Source: Bacillus swezeyi
Lineage (GTDB): Bacteria > Bacillota > Bacilli > Bacillales > Bacillaceae
Assembly: GCF_001969815.1 (NCBI RefSeq)
Contig: NZ_MRBK01000005.1
Location: forward strand, 1-64,000
Direction of reading: 5' to 3'
DNA length: 64,000 bases
Positions 16,234 through 27,442 of the stretch are shown here, piece after piece (the first letter of the stretch is position 1; every line of letters starts with the position of its first letter). The translations under genes were made by a program, and so were the position numbers. Below the pieces are notes generated by a model. That model saw only the letters and a list, made by a program, of their open reading frames with translations. It was not told the origin of the DNA and ran no database searches.

Positions 16234-17151
16234 TTATTTACGAAGCTTCGGATCTAAAGCATCGCGCAATCCGTCGCCGATAACGTTAAATGCAAACATG
16301 GTCAGGCAGATAAATGTAGCCGGGAAGAACAAGCGCCAAGGGTAATATTCCATGCCCTGCACACCGTCGGTTGCCATCGTTCCCCAGCTTGCCAGCGGCT
16401 GCGGCACGCCAAGACCTAGATAGCTTAAAAATGCTTCATAGAAAATCGCCGTAGGGACGGTTAATGTCATCGTCACCAAAATCGGGCTCATAATGTTTGG
16501 AAGCAGGTGTTTTCTGATAATGCGTGAGTTTTTCGCCCCTAATGTTCTCGATGCAAGGACGAATTCCTGATTTTTAAGCTGCAGCACTTGTCCGCGCACA
16601 ATTCTCGCCATATTGATCCAGCCTGTAATGACCATCGCAACGATCATCGTGATCAAACCTTTGCCCATGACAACGAGGAGCAGAATCGTCATTAATAGTG
16701 AAGGAATCGCCCATAAAACATCTGCAACTCTCATCATGATTTCATCTGTGCGTCCGCCTTTGATACCGGAAATCGCTCCCCATATCACACCGATCAAAAC
16801 GTCGATCAGCGCCGCGGCGAGGCCGATAGTCAGCGAGATACGAGCGCCGACCCATGTCCGGACAAACACGTCTCTTCCAAGGTCGTCTGTACCAAACCAG
16901 TGCTCAGCACTTGGCGGTAGATTCGTATTCGTTAAATCGGTCTCTTCGTATTGAAAGCTTGAAAACATAGGCGCAAAGATAGCCATTAGAGCAATCAGGA
17001 TCAGAAGCACCAGGCCGAACAGCGCCAGCTTGTTTTCTTTAAATCTTAAGAATACATCCGTCCAAAAAGAAAGGTTTTTCTTAGAGATCTTTTCGGCTTC
17101 GCTATGGTCAACAGCTGCAGGTTCAAACATGTCTTTAGGTATTTGCTGCAT
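16234..17151 (-). CDS. oppC: Oligopeptide ABC transporter permease OppC
   Basis: A 305-residue permease with an N-terminal cytoplasmic stretch, about six membrane segments and the EAA coupling loop (about residues 195-215) that contacts the ATPases. ATG 17151 follows GGGGAG, which overlaps the oppB end, and gives the usual OppC length; the frame is open 16 codons further upstream. Confidence 0.94.
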   Translation of the reverse strand: MQQIPKDMFEPAAVDHSEAEKISKKNLSFWTDVFLRFKENKLALFGLVLLILIALMAIFAPMFSSFQYEETDLTNTNLPPSAEHWFGTDDLGRDVFVRTWVGARISLTIGLAAALIDVLIGVIWGAISGIKGGRTDEIMMRVADVLWAIPSLLMTILLLVVMGKGLITMIVAMVITGWINMARIVRGQVLQLKNQEFVLASRTLGAKNSRIIRKHLLPNIMSPILVTMTLTVPTAIFYEAFLSYLGLGVPQPLASWGTMATDGVQGMEYYPWRLFFPATFICLTMFAFNVIGDGLRDALDPKLRK

Positions 17152-17155
17152 CCTT

Positions 17156-18091
17156 TTACTCCCCTTTCTTAGCGCCAAACAGTTTAATGCGCGGATCAAT
17201 TAAGCCGTACAAAAGATCAACAATCAAGACGCAAAGTAATAAGATCGCCCCGAAAAACACGGTAACACCCATGATAACCGTATAGTCGCGGTTCGTAATG
17301 CTCGTGACAAAGTGCATGCCGAGTCCAGGTATGCCGAAGATTTTCTCAACGACAAACGTTCCTGTTAAAATAGATGCCGCCATCGGCCCCATATATGTAA
17401 CAACGGGCATGATTGCATTTCGTATCGCATGCTTAAACGTAACAGCTGACGTGCTTAAACCTTTCGCACGCGCCGTGCGGATGTAGTCGCTGCTTAACAC
17501 TTCAAGCATGCTTGAACGGGTCAGACGGGCGATAAACGCCATCGGCATTGAGGCAACGGCGATTGCCGGCAGCACGGTATGTCCCCAAGACTCCCATTGT
17601 GCGACAGGGAACAAGCCAAGCTTCATCGCGAGCACATACTGCAGAAGCGCGGCCATGATGAAGTTCGGCACAGAAATGCCGACAACAGCGATCATCATCG
17701 CAGAATAATCCTGCCAGCTGTTCCTCTTCAAGGCTGCAATGACGCCGAATAACACGCCAAATGCCAGGGCGAGACAAATCGCTTCCAATCCAAGTGTAAA
17801 AGAAATCGGAAAACCGGAGCCGATTAAGTCATTCACAGTTTGTCCCTTATATTTAAATGAAGGCCCAAAATCCCACTTCATAACCGATACCAAGTAATCG
17901 AGATATTGTTTAAATAGGGGCTGGTCTAAACCATAGTAAGAATTGAGGCTGGCTTCAATTGCAGGAGGAAGTTTCTTCTCGCCTGAAAAGGGTCCGCCAG
18001 GAATTGCTCTCATCAGGAAGAAGGTAGCTGTGACAATAACCCAGAGAGAAATCAGCATATATACAAGACGACGGCCTAAAAATTTAATCAA
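17156..18091 (-). CDS. oppB: Oligopeptide ABC transporter permease OppB
   Basis: A 311-residue inner-membrane permease beginning [17 protein letters not shown], with the usual long extracytoplasmic loop after segment one, about six membrane segments and the EAA loop (RTARAKGLS). It lies 97 bases after oppA, separated from it by a strong hairpin. Confidence 0.95.
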   Translation of the reverse strand: MIKFLGRRLVYMLISLWVIVTATFFLMRAIPGGPFSGEKKLPPAIEASLNSYYGLDQPLFKQYLDYLVSVMKWDFGPSFKYKGQTVNDLIGSGFPISFTLGLEAICLALAFGVLFGVIAALKRNSWQDYSAMMIAVVGISVPNFIMAALLQYVLAMKLGLFPVAQWESWGHTVLPAIAVASMPMAFIARLTRSSMLEVLSSDYIRTARAKGLSTSAVTFKHAIRNAIMPVVTYMGPMAASILTGTFVVEKIFGIPGLGMHFVTSITNRDYTVIMGVTVFFGAILLLCVLIVDLLYGLIDPRIKLFGAKKGE

Positions 18092-18139
18092 TCTTACACA
18101 CCTCCGAATATTCAGTCTATTAACTTCTTATCATAAATA

Positions 18140-18178
18140 AAAGTATATGGGGGGAAACTCAAAAGCCCCATATACTTT
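18140..18178 (-). terminator. Attenuating hairpin between oppA and oppB
   Basis: A 13-bp stem AAAGTATATGGGG / CCCCATATACTTT with a TTTT on the minus side lies just after oppA. It probably terminates or stabilises a share of transcripts so that the binding protein is made in excess over the membrane subunits. Confidence 0.75.
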
Positions 18179-18188
18179 TTCTGCAGTT

Positions 18189-19817
18189 TTATTCAAAATA
18201 CGCAGTTTTAAAATAGATCTCTCCAGTACCTGTCAGAACAACGCCTTTTAAGCTTTCATCCTGAAGATAAGGCATTGTGTAGAAGTAAATCGGAGCGATT
18301 GGCAGTTCATCCATGATGATGCCTTCGGCTTCTTTCATCAGCTCCACGCGTTTATCGGCATCCGCTTCTGTAGCAGCTTTTGAAAGCAATTCTTTATATT
18401 TTGCATTCTCCCAGTTTGTATCGTTGTTTCCGCCTTCTTTGTCACGGTATGTTTCAAGGAAGTTCATCGCGTCGTTAAAATCGGCAATCCAGCCCAAGCG
18501 GCCGATTTGATAGTTTCCGGTATGGAGCTTATCAATGTATACGTTCCATTCTTCATTGCCTAATTCAACATCAACGCCTAGATCTCTGCTCCACATTTCC
18601 TGGACGGCCTGGGCGATTTTTTGGTGGCCTTCATCCGTATTGTAAGAAAGCGTGATTTTCGGAAGATCTGACGCTTTTTTCAAACCGAGTTCTTTCAAGC
18701 CTTTTTGCAAATATTCTTTCGCTTTCTCAACATCATGATCTTTGAAATATCCTTCGTTGGACTCAAACCCATGGACTGCCGGCGGCACTAATCCCATCGC
18801 AGGAATCTGTTCCGCTTGCGTGATGTTTTTGACGATCGCTTCGCGGTTGATCGCGTATGTCAAAGCTTTGCGAATGTTGACGTTGTTCAGCGGAGCCGCT
18901 TCTGTATTGAATTTGTAGAGATAAACGGCTGCGAACGGATCAACATTCAACCCTTCTTTTTTCAGGGTTGGGATTGCATCCGTCGGAATCTCGTCAAGAG
19001 GAAGTCCTACATAGTCAAGCTCACCTTTTTTATACATATTGAGGCCGGTGTTGGCGTCGTTGACCATCGCCATATTGATTTTCTTCAGTTTGACAGCATC
19101 TTTATCCCAGTACTGTTCGTTTTTCTCCAGCACGATGCTTCCGTTGTGCTTCCATTTCGTCATTTTGAAAGGTCCGTTGGATACGTAGTTCTCATCAGCT
19201 TTTGTATACCATTTCGGATTTTTCTCAGCGACCTTTTTATTCACAGGTAAATAGGTGTAGAATGCCGTAAGTTCAGTAAAATACGGTGTCGGTTTTTCAA
19301 GCTCAACTTTCAAAGTCTTGTCATTCACCGCTTTAACGCCGACGTCTTCAAGTTTTCCTTTGCCTGTGTTCGCCGCTTCACCGCCTTTTAAGTAGTAAAG
19401 CTGGTAGGCATATTGTGATTCATTTTTCGGATCAAGCGCCCATTTCCAGGCGTATTCAAAATCCTCTGCTGTTACAGGATCTCCGTTTGACCACTTCACA
19501 CCATCGCGAATTGTAAATGTGTATGTCTTCTGGTCGTCGCTGACTTCGATTTTTGACGCTGTCGCTTCAACCGGCTTTCCGTCTTTGCCGATTGTCGTCA
19601 ACCCTTCGAAAGTCTGGCGAAGCACGTTTGAGGAAACTGAATCGTTTGCAAGTCCTGGATGGAGTGAAAACGGCTCAGTTTTAATATTGACGTTCACTGT
19701 GTCTTTCCCTTTACTGTCTTTTTTACCGCCGTCACCAGAGCTTGAGCCAAAACCGCAGGCGCTGAGGACGAGAGTAAAAATGAGCAGTAAACTGATTAAT
19801 GACCAACGCTTCTTCAA
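18189..19817 (-). CDS. oppA: Oligopeptide-binding lipoprotein OppA
   Basis: A solute-binding lipoprotein of 542 residues with lipobox LSAC (Cys21) and the SBP family 5 fold. Very close to recalled B. subtilis OppA. The start is TTG 19817: GGGGGG lies just upstream and the product begins MKKRWSLISL as in B. subtilis. The ATG seven codons upstream has no ribosome binding site. It captures peptides of about 3-5 or more residues and is needed for sensing Phr peptides. Confidence 0.95.
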   Translation of the reverse strand: MKKRWSLISLLLIFTLVLSACGFGSSSGDGGKKDSKGKDTVNVNIKTEPFSLHPGLANDSVSSNVLRQTFEGLTTIGKDGKPVEATASKIEVSDDQKTYTFTIRDGVKWSNGDPVTAEDFEYAWKWALDPKNESQYAYQLYYLKGGEAANTGKGKLEDVGVKAVNDKTLKVELEKPTPYFTELTAFYTYLPVNKKVAEKNPKWYTKADENYVSNGPFKMTKWKHNGSIVLEKNEQYWDKDAVKLKKINMAMVNDANTGLNMYKKGELDYVGLPLDEIPTDAIPTLKKEGLNVDPFAAVYLYKFNTEAAPLNNVNIRKALTYAINREAIVKNITQAEQIPAMGLVPPAVHGFESNEGYFKDHDVEKAKEYLQKGLKELGLKKASDLPKITLSYNTDEGHQKIAQAVQEMWSRDLGVDVELGNEEWNVYIDKLHTGNYQIGRLGWIADFNDAMNFLETYRDKEGGNNDTNWENAKYKELLSKAATEADADKRVELMKEAEGIIMDELPIAPIYFYTMPYLQDESLKGVVLTGTGEIYFKTAYFE

Positions 19818-20236
19818 AGAGAAACCCCCCTGTTTCATATTTTTTTAGTCCCTTACTCCTGAATATTCAGATTTATCATAAAAAAGTAATAGGCCTACTT
19901 GCCACACTTTTTTCTCTGTTTCGTCTTTTCTGAATATTTATTATGTAAAGAACCTGTAACACCAAGGTGAACAAATTCATTATAATTAATAGAATAATTT
20001 ATTGCAATATTAATTTTCAATTATTTTTTTATTCAAACTATTTAGGTTTGTCAGGTTTTCTGCCAAATAAACGAATATCCTTCTCTCTTTTAAAGCATGA
20101 CTACGTTAAAATGAAAGTTGATGTCCAACTGTGCAAAACGTTTTACACATATAACAATAGTCATTCTTTATAAAGAACATTACGCTGTCCAGCAAACTTT
20201 GGTCAACTTGATCTGAGCTTTCTTTTTTGGAGACTC
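19818..20236. other. Divergent regulatory region oppA / trpS
   Basis: About 420 AT-rich bases hold the oppA promoter and leader on the minus strand and the upstream side of the trpS promoter. CTGAATATT occurs twice (19859 palindrome CTGAATATTCAG, and 19930), and a similar GAATATTCAG lies upstream of oppB. No clear sigma-A promoter for oppA could be assigned and no gene is supported. Confidence 0.5.
19924..19938 (-). promoter_or_regulatory. Candidate CodY box upstream of oppA
   Basis: On the minus strand AATATTCAGAAAAGA matches 12 of 15 positions of the CodY consensus AATTTTCWGAAAATT. CodY and ScoC control of opp is established in B. subtilis. Confidence 0.4.
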
Positions 20237-20265
20237 GTGACATTCATTTTAAATTTATATATAAT
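20237..20265 (+). promoter_or_regulatory. Promoter of trpS
   Basis: GTGACA and a perfect TATAAT are 17 bp apart, placing the start of transcription a few bases before the T-box leader. Confidence 0.7.
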
Positions 20266-20279
20266 AAAATTATGAATAA

Positions 20280-20525
20280 AATGCTTTGAAAAAGAAGAGT
20301 ACACATTTCTCCCCATTTAAAGAGAGTCCGCGGTGCTGGGAGCGGATAATGGCGAATGTGGAATGGGCTTTGGAGCAGCTGACCGAACTCGTATAAGTAG
20401 GCTCAGCCGGAGAAGACTTCGTTAAAAACGTCTAGAGTGATTTCATTTTGACCATAATGAAATAATCAGGGTGGCACCACGGTTCATTCGTCCCTTTTCT
20501 TTAAGGGGAGAGTGGGCCTTTTTAT
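20280..20525 (+). ncRNA. T-box leader (tryptophan) of trpS
   Basis: The leader has the conserved T-box antiterminator sequence AGGGTGGCACCACGG (20468-20482), a long stem I region upstream (from about 20290) and a terminator with CCTTTTTAT just before trpS. A TGG codon at 20359-20361 is a good candidate specifier for tRNA-Trp. Uncharged tRNA would stabilise the antiterminator and switch on trpS. Confidence 0.9.
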
Positions 20526-20550
20526 ATTGATATGAAAAGAGGGATTCTAA

Positions 20551-21546
<996 letters not shown>

Positions 21547-21549
21547 ACA

Positions 21550-21594
21550 AAAACACCTTCTCGATGGTCTGTTGACAATCAGAAGGTGTTTTTC
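21550..21594 (+). terminator. Terminator of trpS
   Basis: Stem ACACCTTCT / AGAAGGTGT followed by TTTTTC, starting a few bases after the trpS stop. Confidence 0.85.
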
Positions 21595-21761
21595 ATAAAG
21601 AACAAGTATTCACCGAATCTGCCGCACTTGCAAGACGCGATATTCCTATAATGAACGCTTTGAAAAATATAGCTCTGGTCCTGAATTAGCCGTTTGGTCA
21701 TATGAATATCTCTGTTTTTTTCTTTTATAATATAGAGTTTTGGATTTTTCAGGAAGCCGTT

Positions 21762-21793
21762 AAAAAAAGGCCGTCGACTAGCTCGACAGCCTT
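21762..21793 (-). terminator. Terminator of yjbA
   Basis: An imperfect 11-bp stem around CTAG (AAGGC..GTCGA / TCGAC..GCCTT) with seven T on the minus strand, just after the yjbA stop. Confidence 0.8.
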
Positions 21794-21803
21794 CATGCTG
21801 AAT

Positions 21804-22556
21804 TTAGTTTACTTTTGACTCATTTTCGATTTCCCAAAGCTTCTCAAAAAACGGCTGTCCTTTAATTAAATTTTCGCAAAAGTCCCGGTGTTTGTCCGAC
21901 CAGCCGTCAATTGTTTCATTGAAAAGCATGTCCCAGATTTCCTCAAATGTCATCCGTTTAATCTGCTCATACATATATGGGTTCCATTCCGTGTACCAAT
22001 AAGTGATCTCTGCGCGGTTTTTGAGCCCTTTCAGCTGATCAAGCGCCATGAACAGCAGCTGTTTCAGCTGACGTTCTTTTCTTGTTAATCCTCTGACATG
22101 CTCCGGTGATAATGACAGAATGTGGTATTCTTTGGAAGACTGCAGCTTTTCTGGTGAAAATTCATATTCTTCTGCCTCAACGTCCTTTACCATTTCATAA
22201 ACAAGCTGTTCCTGTCTTGGAATGAGGCGGCTTTTTCTGACAGGGATCGAGTATCCGGCCGTATCGACCGCAAGAATTCCGATCCCGTCCGTTACGACAA
22301 AGCAATGATCAAGCTGTGTACGTTCATGATTTTTTCGAATATACGCTTTTTGATGAACATCCTTTAATAATTCGGACGGAAGCTCTGATAAATCATTTTC
22401 TATGTAGTGAAATAAAACGGACGGAACCCTTAGTAAAGGCACCTGATCGAGCAGTTCAACACTGTCTTCCTTCCTCCATTCATGAAAGTGGCAGACATTA
22501 TAGCCATTTTCTTCTCCCTCAAACCAATTCACCCACACATCATGAAGAAATAACAT
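21804..22556 (-). CDS. yjbA: Conserved hypothetical protein YjbA (UPF0736)
   Basis: A 250-residue soluble acidic protein conserved in Bacillus between trpS and app, of unknown function. No enzyme motif was recognised. ATG 22556 is chosen because GAGGGG lies six bases upstream and it gives the expected length; the frame is open 25 codons further upstream without a ribosome binding site. Confidence 0.88.
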   Translation of the reverse strand: MLFLHDVWVNWFEGEENGYNVCHFHEWRKEDSVELLDQVPLLRVPSVLFHYIENDLSELPSELLKDVHQKAYIRKNHERTQLDHCFVVTDGIGILAVDTAGYSIPVRKSRLIPRQEQLVYEMVKDVEAEEYEFSPEKLQSSKEYHILSLSPEHVRGLTRKERQLKQLLFMALDQLKGLKNRAEITYWYTEWNPYMYEQIKRMTFEEIWDMLFNETIDGWSDKHRDFCENLIKGQPFFEKLWEIENESKVN

Positions 22557-22652
22557 TTCTAACCCCTCACTTTTATAAAAACTGTTGTCCACAGTATAGG
22601 CAAGGGGAAAGGAATTTATTCCATCTGACAAAGATTATGGCAGTGCTTCCTC

Positions 22653-22683
22653 AAAAAAAGCCAAGGGCGGCGGCGCCCCGGCT
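22653..22683 (-). terminator. Terminator of the app operon
   Basis: GC-rich imperfect stem AGCC-GGGCG / CGCCC-GGCT followed by seven T on the minus strand, beginning at the appC end. Confidence 0.65.
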
Positions 22684-22686
22684 CTT

Positions 22687-23601
22687 TTATTTAATATTTT
22701 TCGGATCAAGCGCATCACGAAGTCCGTCTCCGACAAAGTTAAAACACAAAACGGTGAGTAAAATCATCAATCCAGGAAACAGCGGATACCACCACGCCTG
22801 AATCATGATCGTAAAGTTCTGCGCGTCTTGAAGCATGTTGCCCCAGCTTGCCATCGGCGGCTGAACGCCGAACCCGAGATAGCTTAAGGCAGATTCCGCG
22901 AGGATCACCGTCCCGACAGACAGCGTCGCCGCCACGATGATCGGTCCCATCGCATTCGGCAGAATATGCGAAAAAATAATCTTGTGGCTTCTTGTGCCGA
23001 TCGTTTTCGCGGCTAAGACGAATTCCCGCGACCTTAAAGATAAAAACTCGCTTCGCACGAGCCGTGCCGTTGTCGTCCACCTTGTCAAAGCGAAAATTAA
23101 AATCAGCTTGTCAACGCCGGGCTGGAAAATGGTGACGAGTGTAATCAAAAGGAAAATGTCGGGTATGGATAACACAATATCAACCAACCGCATCATGATG
23201 GCGTCGATCATTCCGCCAAAATAGCCGGCAACAGCTCCGATCACAGTTCCGATCGTGATCGAGCCGAGTACTGAAGCGAAACCGACAAGCAAAGAAACAC
23301 GTGCGCCATACAGCAGCCGGCTGAAAATATCGCGGCCGAATTTGTCCGTTCCCATCAGATGCTCAGCGCTGGGAGGCTTTAATTTATTGAGCAGATTTTG
23401 CTGTTCAGGCGGATACGGAGCGATCACCGGCGCAAAAATGGCTGACAGTATAATGATAGATAATAGGATGCCTCCGATGACCGCCAGCTTATTTTTGAAA
23501 AACTTCTCAAAAAAGATTTTTGTCATTGTTTCGGGCTTTGGCCCGATATTTTCCTGCAGTGTGATCTCCGGCGAAGGTGTCGATGGATTTGGCTGTGTCA
23601 T
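22687..23601 (-). CDS. appC: Oligopeptide ABC transporter permease AppC
   Basis: A 304-residue permease with about six membrane segments and the EAA coupling loop, paralogous to OppC. ATG 23601 lies behind GGAGGGAG; the frame is open upstream but without a ribosome binding site. It is the last gene of appDFABC. Confidence 0.93.
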   Translation of the reverse strand: MTQPNPSTPSPEITLQENIGPKPETMTKIFFEKFFKNKLAVIGGILLSIIILSAIFAPVIAPYPPEQQNLLNKLKPPSAEHLMGTDKFGRDIFSRLLYGARVSLLVGFASVLGSITIGTVIGAVAGYFGGMIDAIMMRLVDIVLSIPDIFLLITLVTIFQPGVDKLILIFALTRWTTTARLVRSEFLSLRSREFVLAAKTIGTRSHKIIFSHILPNAMGPIIVAATLSVGTVILAESALSYLGFGVQPPMASWGNMLQDAQNFTIMIQAWWYPLFPGLMILLTVLCFNFVGDGLRDALDPKNIK

Positions 23602-23620
23602 GAATAATCTCCCTCCTTCA

Positions 23621-24571
23621 TTAATACTCAATCCGCGGATCGACCATCGCATAGAGAATATCCGCAATTAAATTCCCAATGACAACAAGCGTCGCAGAGA
23701 TGACGGTCATGGCCATAATAACGGGATAGTCCCTTTGAAAAGCGGAATCGACAAACAGCTTTCCAAGCCCAGGCCAGCTGAAGATCTGTTCGGTCACGAC
23801 AGCCCCGCCGATAAAAGAAGGAATCATCAATCCGAAAATCGTAATGACCGGCAGCAGGCCGTTTCGAAGGCCATGCTTGTACACAACCCGATTTTCTTTA
23901 AAACCCTTCGCCCGCGCCGTCCGCATGTAATCCTGTCTGAGCACATCAAGCATGCTTGACCTCGTATAACGCGTGAGCCCCGCCATATCGGCGGTGGCAA
24001 GTACAAAAGCAGGCAAAATCAAGTGATGGATGCGGTCCCATAAACTAAAACCGGCATTAAGCGTCATCACCCCGCCGGTTGGAAACCAGCCTAAATTGAC
24101 CGCAAGAAACATGATCAGAATCAATCCCAGCCAAAAATTCGGAACGGCAAGGCCGATAAACGAGGTAAACGTGATGCCGTAGTCCAATTTTGAATAAGGC
24201 CGCCTTGCCGAAAGCACCCCGAGCGGAATCGATATAAGAAGCGCCAATATGGTTGAAACGAGCATCAATAAGAGCGTGTTCGGCAGTCTTGCAACAATCA
24301 GGTCGGTCACCGGTGTTCCTTTTCTGACGATTGACGTGCCGAAGTCACCCTGAACCATATTGCCGAGCCACTTTAAATATTGAATATGCTCGGGTTCATT
24401 CAATCCGTATTTTTCAATGAATTTTTCGCGGTCTCCCGCACTGATGGTCGGGTCCATCATCAATGCCATTGGATCTCCCGGTGCGGCTTTCATAATCGCA
24501 AATGACAAAATGGTAATGCCAAATAAAATCGGAATAGACATGAGCGTCCTGCGAATGATATATGTAATCAT
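23621..24571 (-). CDS. appB: Oligopeptide ABC transporter permease AppB
   Basis: A 316-residue permease (start [18 protein letters not shown]), paralogous to OppB, with the same topology and an EAA loop (RTARAKGFK). It is separated from appA by a hairpin, as oppB is from oppA. Confidence 0.94.
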   Translation of the reverse strand: MITYIIRRTLMSIPILFGITILSFAIMKAAPGDPMALMMDPTISAGDREKFIEKYGLNEPEHIQYLKWLGNMVQGDFGTSIVRKGTPVTDLIVARLPNTLLLMLVSTILALLISIPLGVLSARRPYSKLDYGITFTSFIGLAVPNFWLGLILIMFLAVNLGWFPTGGVMTLNAGFSLWDRIHHLILPAFVLATADMAGLTRYTRSSMLDVLRQDYMRTARAKGFKENRVVYKHGLRNGLLPVITIFGLMIPSFIGGAVVTEQIFSWPGLGKLFVDSAFQRDYPVIMAMTVISATLVVIGNLIADILYAMVDPRIEY

Positions 24572-24606
24572 TTTTTTATCCCCTTTTTTATCAAATTCTT
24601 AAGAAT

Positions 24607-24646
24607 GAAGGGGAAGGAAGCTCAAGTTAAAAACTTCCCTCCCCTC
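24607..24646 (-). other. Intercistronic hairpin appA-appB
   Basis: Arms GGGGAAGGAAG / CTTCCCTCCCC pair over 11 bp with one mismatch and a 13-base loop. The T run is weak, so attenuation or mRNA stabilisation is likelier than full termination. Confidence 0.6.
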
Positions 24647-24659
24647 AAGGGAATTTCCT

Positions 24660-26303
24660 TTATTTTTGATCTAACCACCAGTTTTCGGCTTTGTAAAAGT
24701 CCTCTTTCGGATGGAATACGTAGCCTTTCATATTGGTCGGCATCGCTCTGTGGTAATTCGTATAATACAGGAACGTATACGGCTGATCTTCCGCCAATAT
24801 TTCATAGATGTCTTCATAGGCCTTTTTATAATCTTCCCGATCTTTCAGTGTTTTTGCTTTGTCCAATAATTTATCGAGCTCTTTATTTTGATACCATACA
24901 TAGTTAAGCCCTTTTTCCGCTTCTTTTGAGTGGAAAATGTTGCTCTGATCAGGGAACGTAGCCAGGCTCCAACCCATGATCATCGCATCAAAATCCCAAT
25001 TCGGCGGGTTCATCTGTTCGATTAAAGCGCTCCATTCGACGATTTGCGGTTTCGCCTCAATGCCGACTTCTTTTAATTGCTGCTGAACGACGACAGCCAG
25101 ATCTTCTCTCGTTTTATTGCCTTGGTTTGTTTTGATCACGAAAGAGAATTTCTTGCCGTCTTTGTCTAAAATGCCGTCACCGTCTGTGTCATCCCATCCG
25201 GCTTCCTTCAGCATTTTCTTCGCTTTTTCAGGATCATGGCTGAACGTTTTGATGTCATCCTTGTTTTCCGGGTAGTTCCATGACAGCGGGCTCTCTGGAA
25301 TGTTTGCGATTTCGCCGTCACCGTCAAGAACCTGGTCAACCATGGCCTGGCGATCAAGCGCATATGTCAGCGCCTGTCGCACCTTTTTGTCTTTGAAGAG
25401 CTCATTCCTTTCATTCCAGCCGATGTACGTATAGTTCAAGCCCAAATCTGTTTCCATTTTCACATTGTTAAATTTCTCCGCTGTTTTGTAATCCGGACCA
25501 GGCGTAACGACTAAATAATCAATATCTCCGGCTTGAAGCTGTGACATCGCCGCATTTGAATCCGGAATGATTTTATACGTAATCGAATCCAAGCGGGCGC
25601 GTTCTGCGAAATAATCGTCAAACGCCTCCACTTTGACGTATTGTCCTTCTTTCCACTCTTTAAACTTAAACGGTCCGGTTCCGATCGGATTTTTGCGGTT
25701 GAATTCGTGTTCACCGAGCTCGCTGATCGGAACGTCCTTTAAAATATGCTTCGGCAGGATGCCGTAGCTTGTAAGCGTGACATTATAAAAGTAAGGATCG
25801 GGATTCTTCAATTTAAATTCCACTTCATATTTGCCTTTTTTCGTGACGGATTCAATGACTTCAAAGTTTGAGCCGCGCTCTCCGACATAGTCGTCGCTCA
25901 TCGGAATGCTGTACGTAAACACAACATCATCAGCGGTCATTTCTTCGCCGTCATGAAACTTGACGCCTTCTTTGAGCTTCACGTTGAATGTCTTGCCGTC
26001 CTCAGACTCTTTCACATCTTCGGCGAGCTGATTTTCCACTTCAAGCTTTTCATTGACATCCAAAAGGGTATTGTAGATGAGCCTTTCAATATCTGAACTT
26101 GCCGTATCTGTTGAATACAGCGAGTTAAACAGTGTCGGCTCACCTGTGGAACCGGCGATCAAATCCCCGCCTTGCTGCGGCTTCCCGTCGGATTTGCTTT
26201 CTTTTTCGTCCCCTCCGACTTCACCGCTGTTACAGGCCGTAAGAAAAATCGATAAGATCAGCAGCAAGCTTAAAATTGAAAATCCTGTTTTGCGAATGTT
26301 CAT
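24660..26303 (-). CDS. appA: Oligopeptide-binding lipoprotein AppA
   Basis: A 547-residue SBP family 5 lipoprotein with lipobox LTAC (Cys24). It is the receptor of the second oligopeptide transporter, which can replace Opp in sporulation and competence in strains where it works. The frame is complete. This is notable because appA of the laboratory strain B. subtilis 168 carries a frameshift (established knowledge). About 110 bases follow appF. Confidence 0.95.
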   Translation of the reverse strand: MNIRKTGFSILSLLLILSIFLTACNSGEVGGDEKESKSDGKPQQGGDLIAGSTGEPTLFNSLYSTDTASSDIERLIYNTLLDVNEKLEVENQLAEDVKESEDGKTFNVKLKEGVKFHDGEEMTADDVVFTYSIPMSDDYVGERGSNFEVIESVTKKGKYEVEFKLKNPDPYFYNVTLTSYGILPKHILKDVPISELGEHEFNRKNPIGTGPFKFKEWKEGQYVKVEAFDDYFAERARLDSITYKIIPDSNAAMSQLQAGDIDYLVVTPGPDYKTAEKFNNVKMETDLGLNYTYIGWNERNELFKDKKVRQALTYALDRQAMVDQVLDGDGEIANIPESPLSWNYPENKDDIKTFSHDPEKAKKMLKEAGWDDTDGDGILDKDGKKFSFVIKTNQGNKTREDLAVVVQQQLKEVGIEAKPQIVEWSALIEQMNPPNWDFDAMIMGWSLATFPDQSNIFHSKEAEKGLNYVWYQNKELDKLLDKAKTLKDREDYKKAYEDIYEILAEDQPYTFLYYTNYHRAMPTNMKGYVFHPKEDFYKAENWWLDQK

Positions 26304-26415
26304 TTTTACGAATTCCCCCTTATTAAACTGTTGTCCTTCTTTCTGCCTAATTGACCCCCGTTTTTTAAGAAGACATTCCCCCTCTCAAGGATTTAATATG
26401 TGACGGCCTCACCCT

Positions 26416-27438
26416 TTATTCGTAAAGGTGGCATGCCACAAAATGGTTTGTTTCCACTTCCCTGAAAGCTGGCGCTTTTTCCCCGCATATCGCTTTTGCG
26501 GCCGGACACCTCGTATGGAAGACACAGCCTTTCGGAGGATTGGCAGGGTTCGGCAGCTCTCCTTTCAAAACGATCCTTTCCCGTTTTGTCCGGCCTTTTT
26601 TTCTTGTGACAGGGACGGCGGAAAGCAGCGCCTGTGTATATGGATGAAGCGGATTGTCATACAGCTCATGCTTATCTGTCAGCTCCATCATTTTGCCGAG
26701 ATACATGACGCCCACTCTGTCGCTGATATGGCGGACGACACTCAAATCATGGGAGATAAACAGATACGTCAGATTAAATTCTTCCTGAAGCTCTTCCATC
26801 AAATTGATGACTTGAGCCTGAATCGAAACATCCAATGCAGAAACCGGTTCATCGGCGATGATCAGCTCAGGATTCAGGGCAAGCGCACGGGCGATGCCGA
26901 TCCGCTGGCGCTGTCCTCCGGAAAATTCATGAGGATAGCGGTTGGCAAAGGACGGATGCAGTCCGACCCTTTCCAAAAGTTCTTCGGCTTTTTCATTTCT
27001 CTCTTTGAAATTGTACATATGGTGTGTGGTGAAGGGCTCTTTGATGATGGAACGCAAAGTTTTTCTCGGATTCAGTGAGGCAAACGGGTCTTGAAAAACC
27101 ATTTGGATATTTTTGCGGACGGTTTTTCTCAAAGCTTCTTCCGGCAAATCGGAAATATCCCGGCCTTTGAAAAGAATTTGTCCTGACGTCGGCTTATACA
27201 ATCTGATCATCGTCCGGCCTGCAGTTGATTTTCCGCAGCCCGATTCTCCGACGATTCCGAGCGTTTCGCCGCGCTTTAATGAAAAGCTGAGGCCGTCAAC
27301 CGCTTTGACATCCCCGATTTTTTTCTGAAAAATCCCTGAACGGATCGGAAAGTATTTTTTGACCTCTTTCAGCTCCAGAAGGGGCCCGTCATGGTTGATC
27401 TGCTGTGCAGGCTGTAATTGTTCTGCTGATGATGCCAT
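26416..27438 (-). CDS. appF: Oligopeptide ABC transporter ATPase AppF
   Basis: A 340-residue ATPase with Walker A GESGCGKST, signature SGGQRQR, Walker B LIIADEP and a Cys-containing C-terminal oligopeptide-transporter domain (CVFHTRCPAA). ATG 27438 is chosen because GGAGGGGGAG precedes it. It lies four bases after appD. Confidence 0.94.
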   Translation of the reverse strand: MASSAEQLQPAQQINHDGPLLELKEVKKYFPIRSGIFQKKIGDVKAVDGLSFSLKRGETLGIVGESGCGKSTAGRTMIRLYKPTSGQILFKGRDISDLPEEALRKTVRKNIQMVFQDPFASLNPRKTLRSIIKEPFTTHHMYNFKERNEKAEELLERVGLHPSFANRYPHEFSGGQRQRIGIARALALNPELIIADEPVSALDVSIQAQVINLMEELQEEFNLTYLFISHDLSVVRHISDRVGVMYLGKMMELTDKHELYDNPLHPYTQALLSAVPVTRKKGRTKRERIVLKGELPNPANPPKGCVFHTRCPAAKAICGEKAPAFREVETNHFVACHLYE

Positions 27439-27442
27439 CGCT

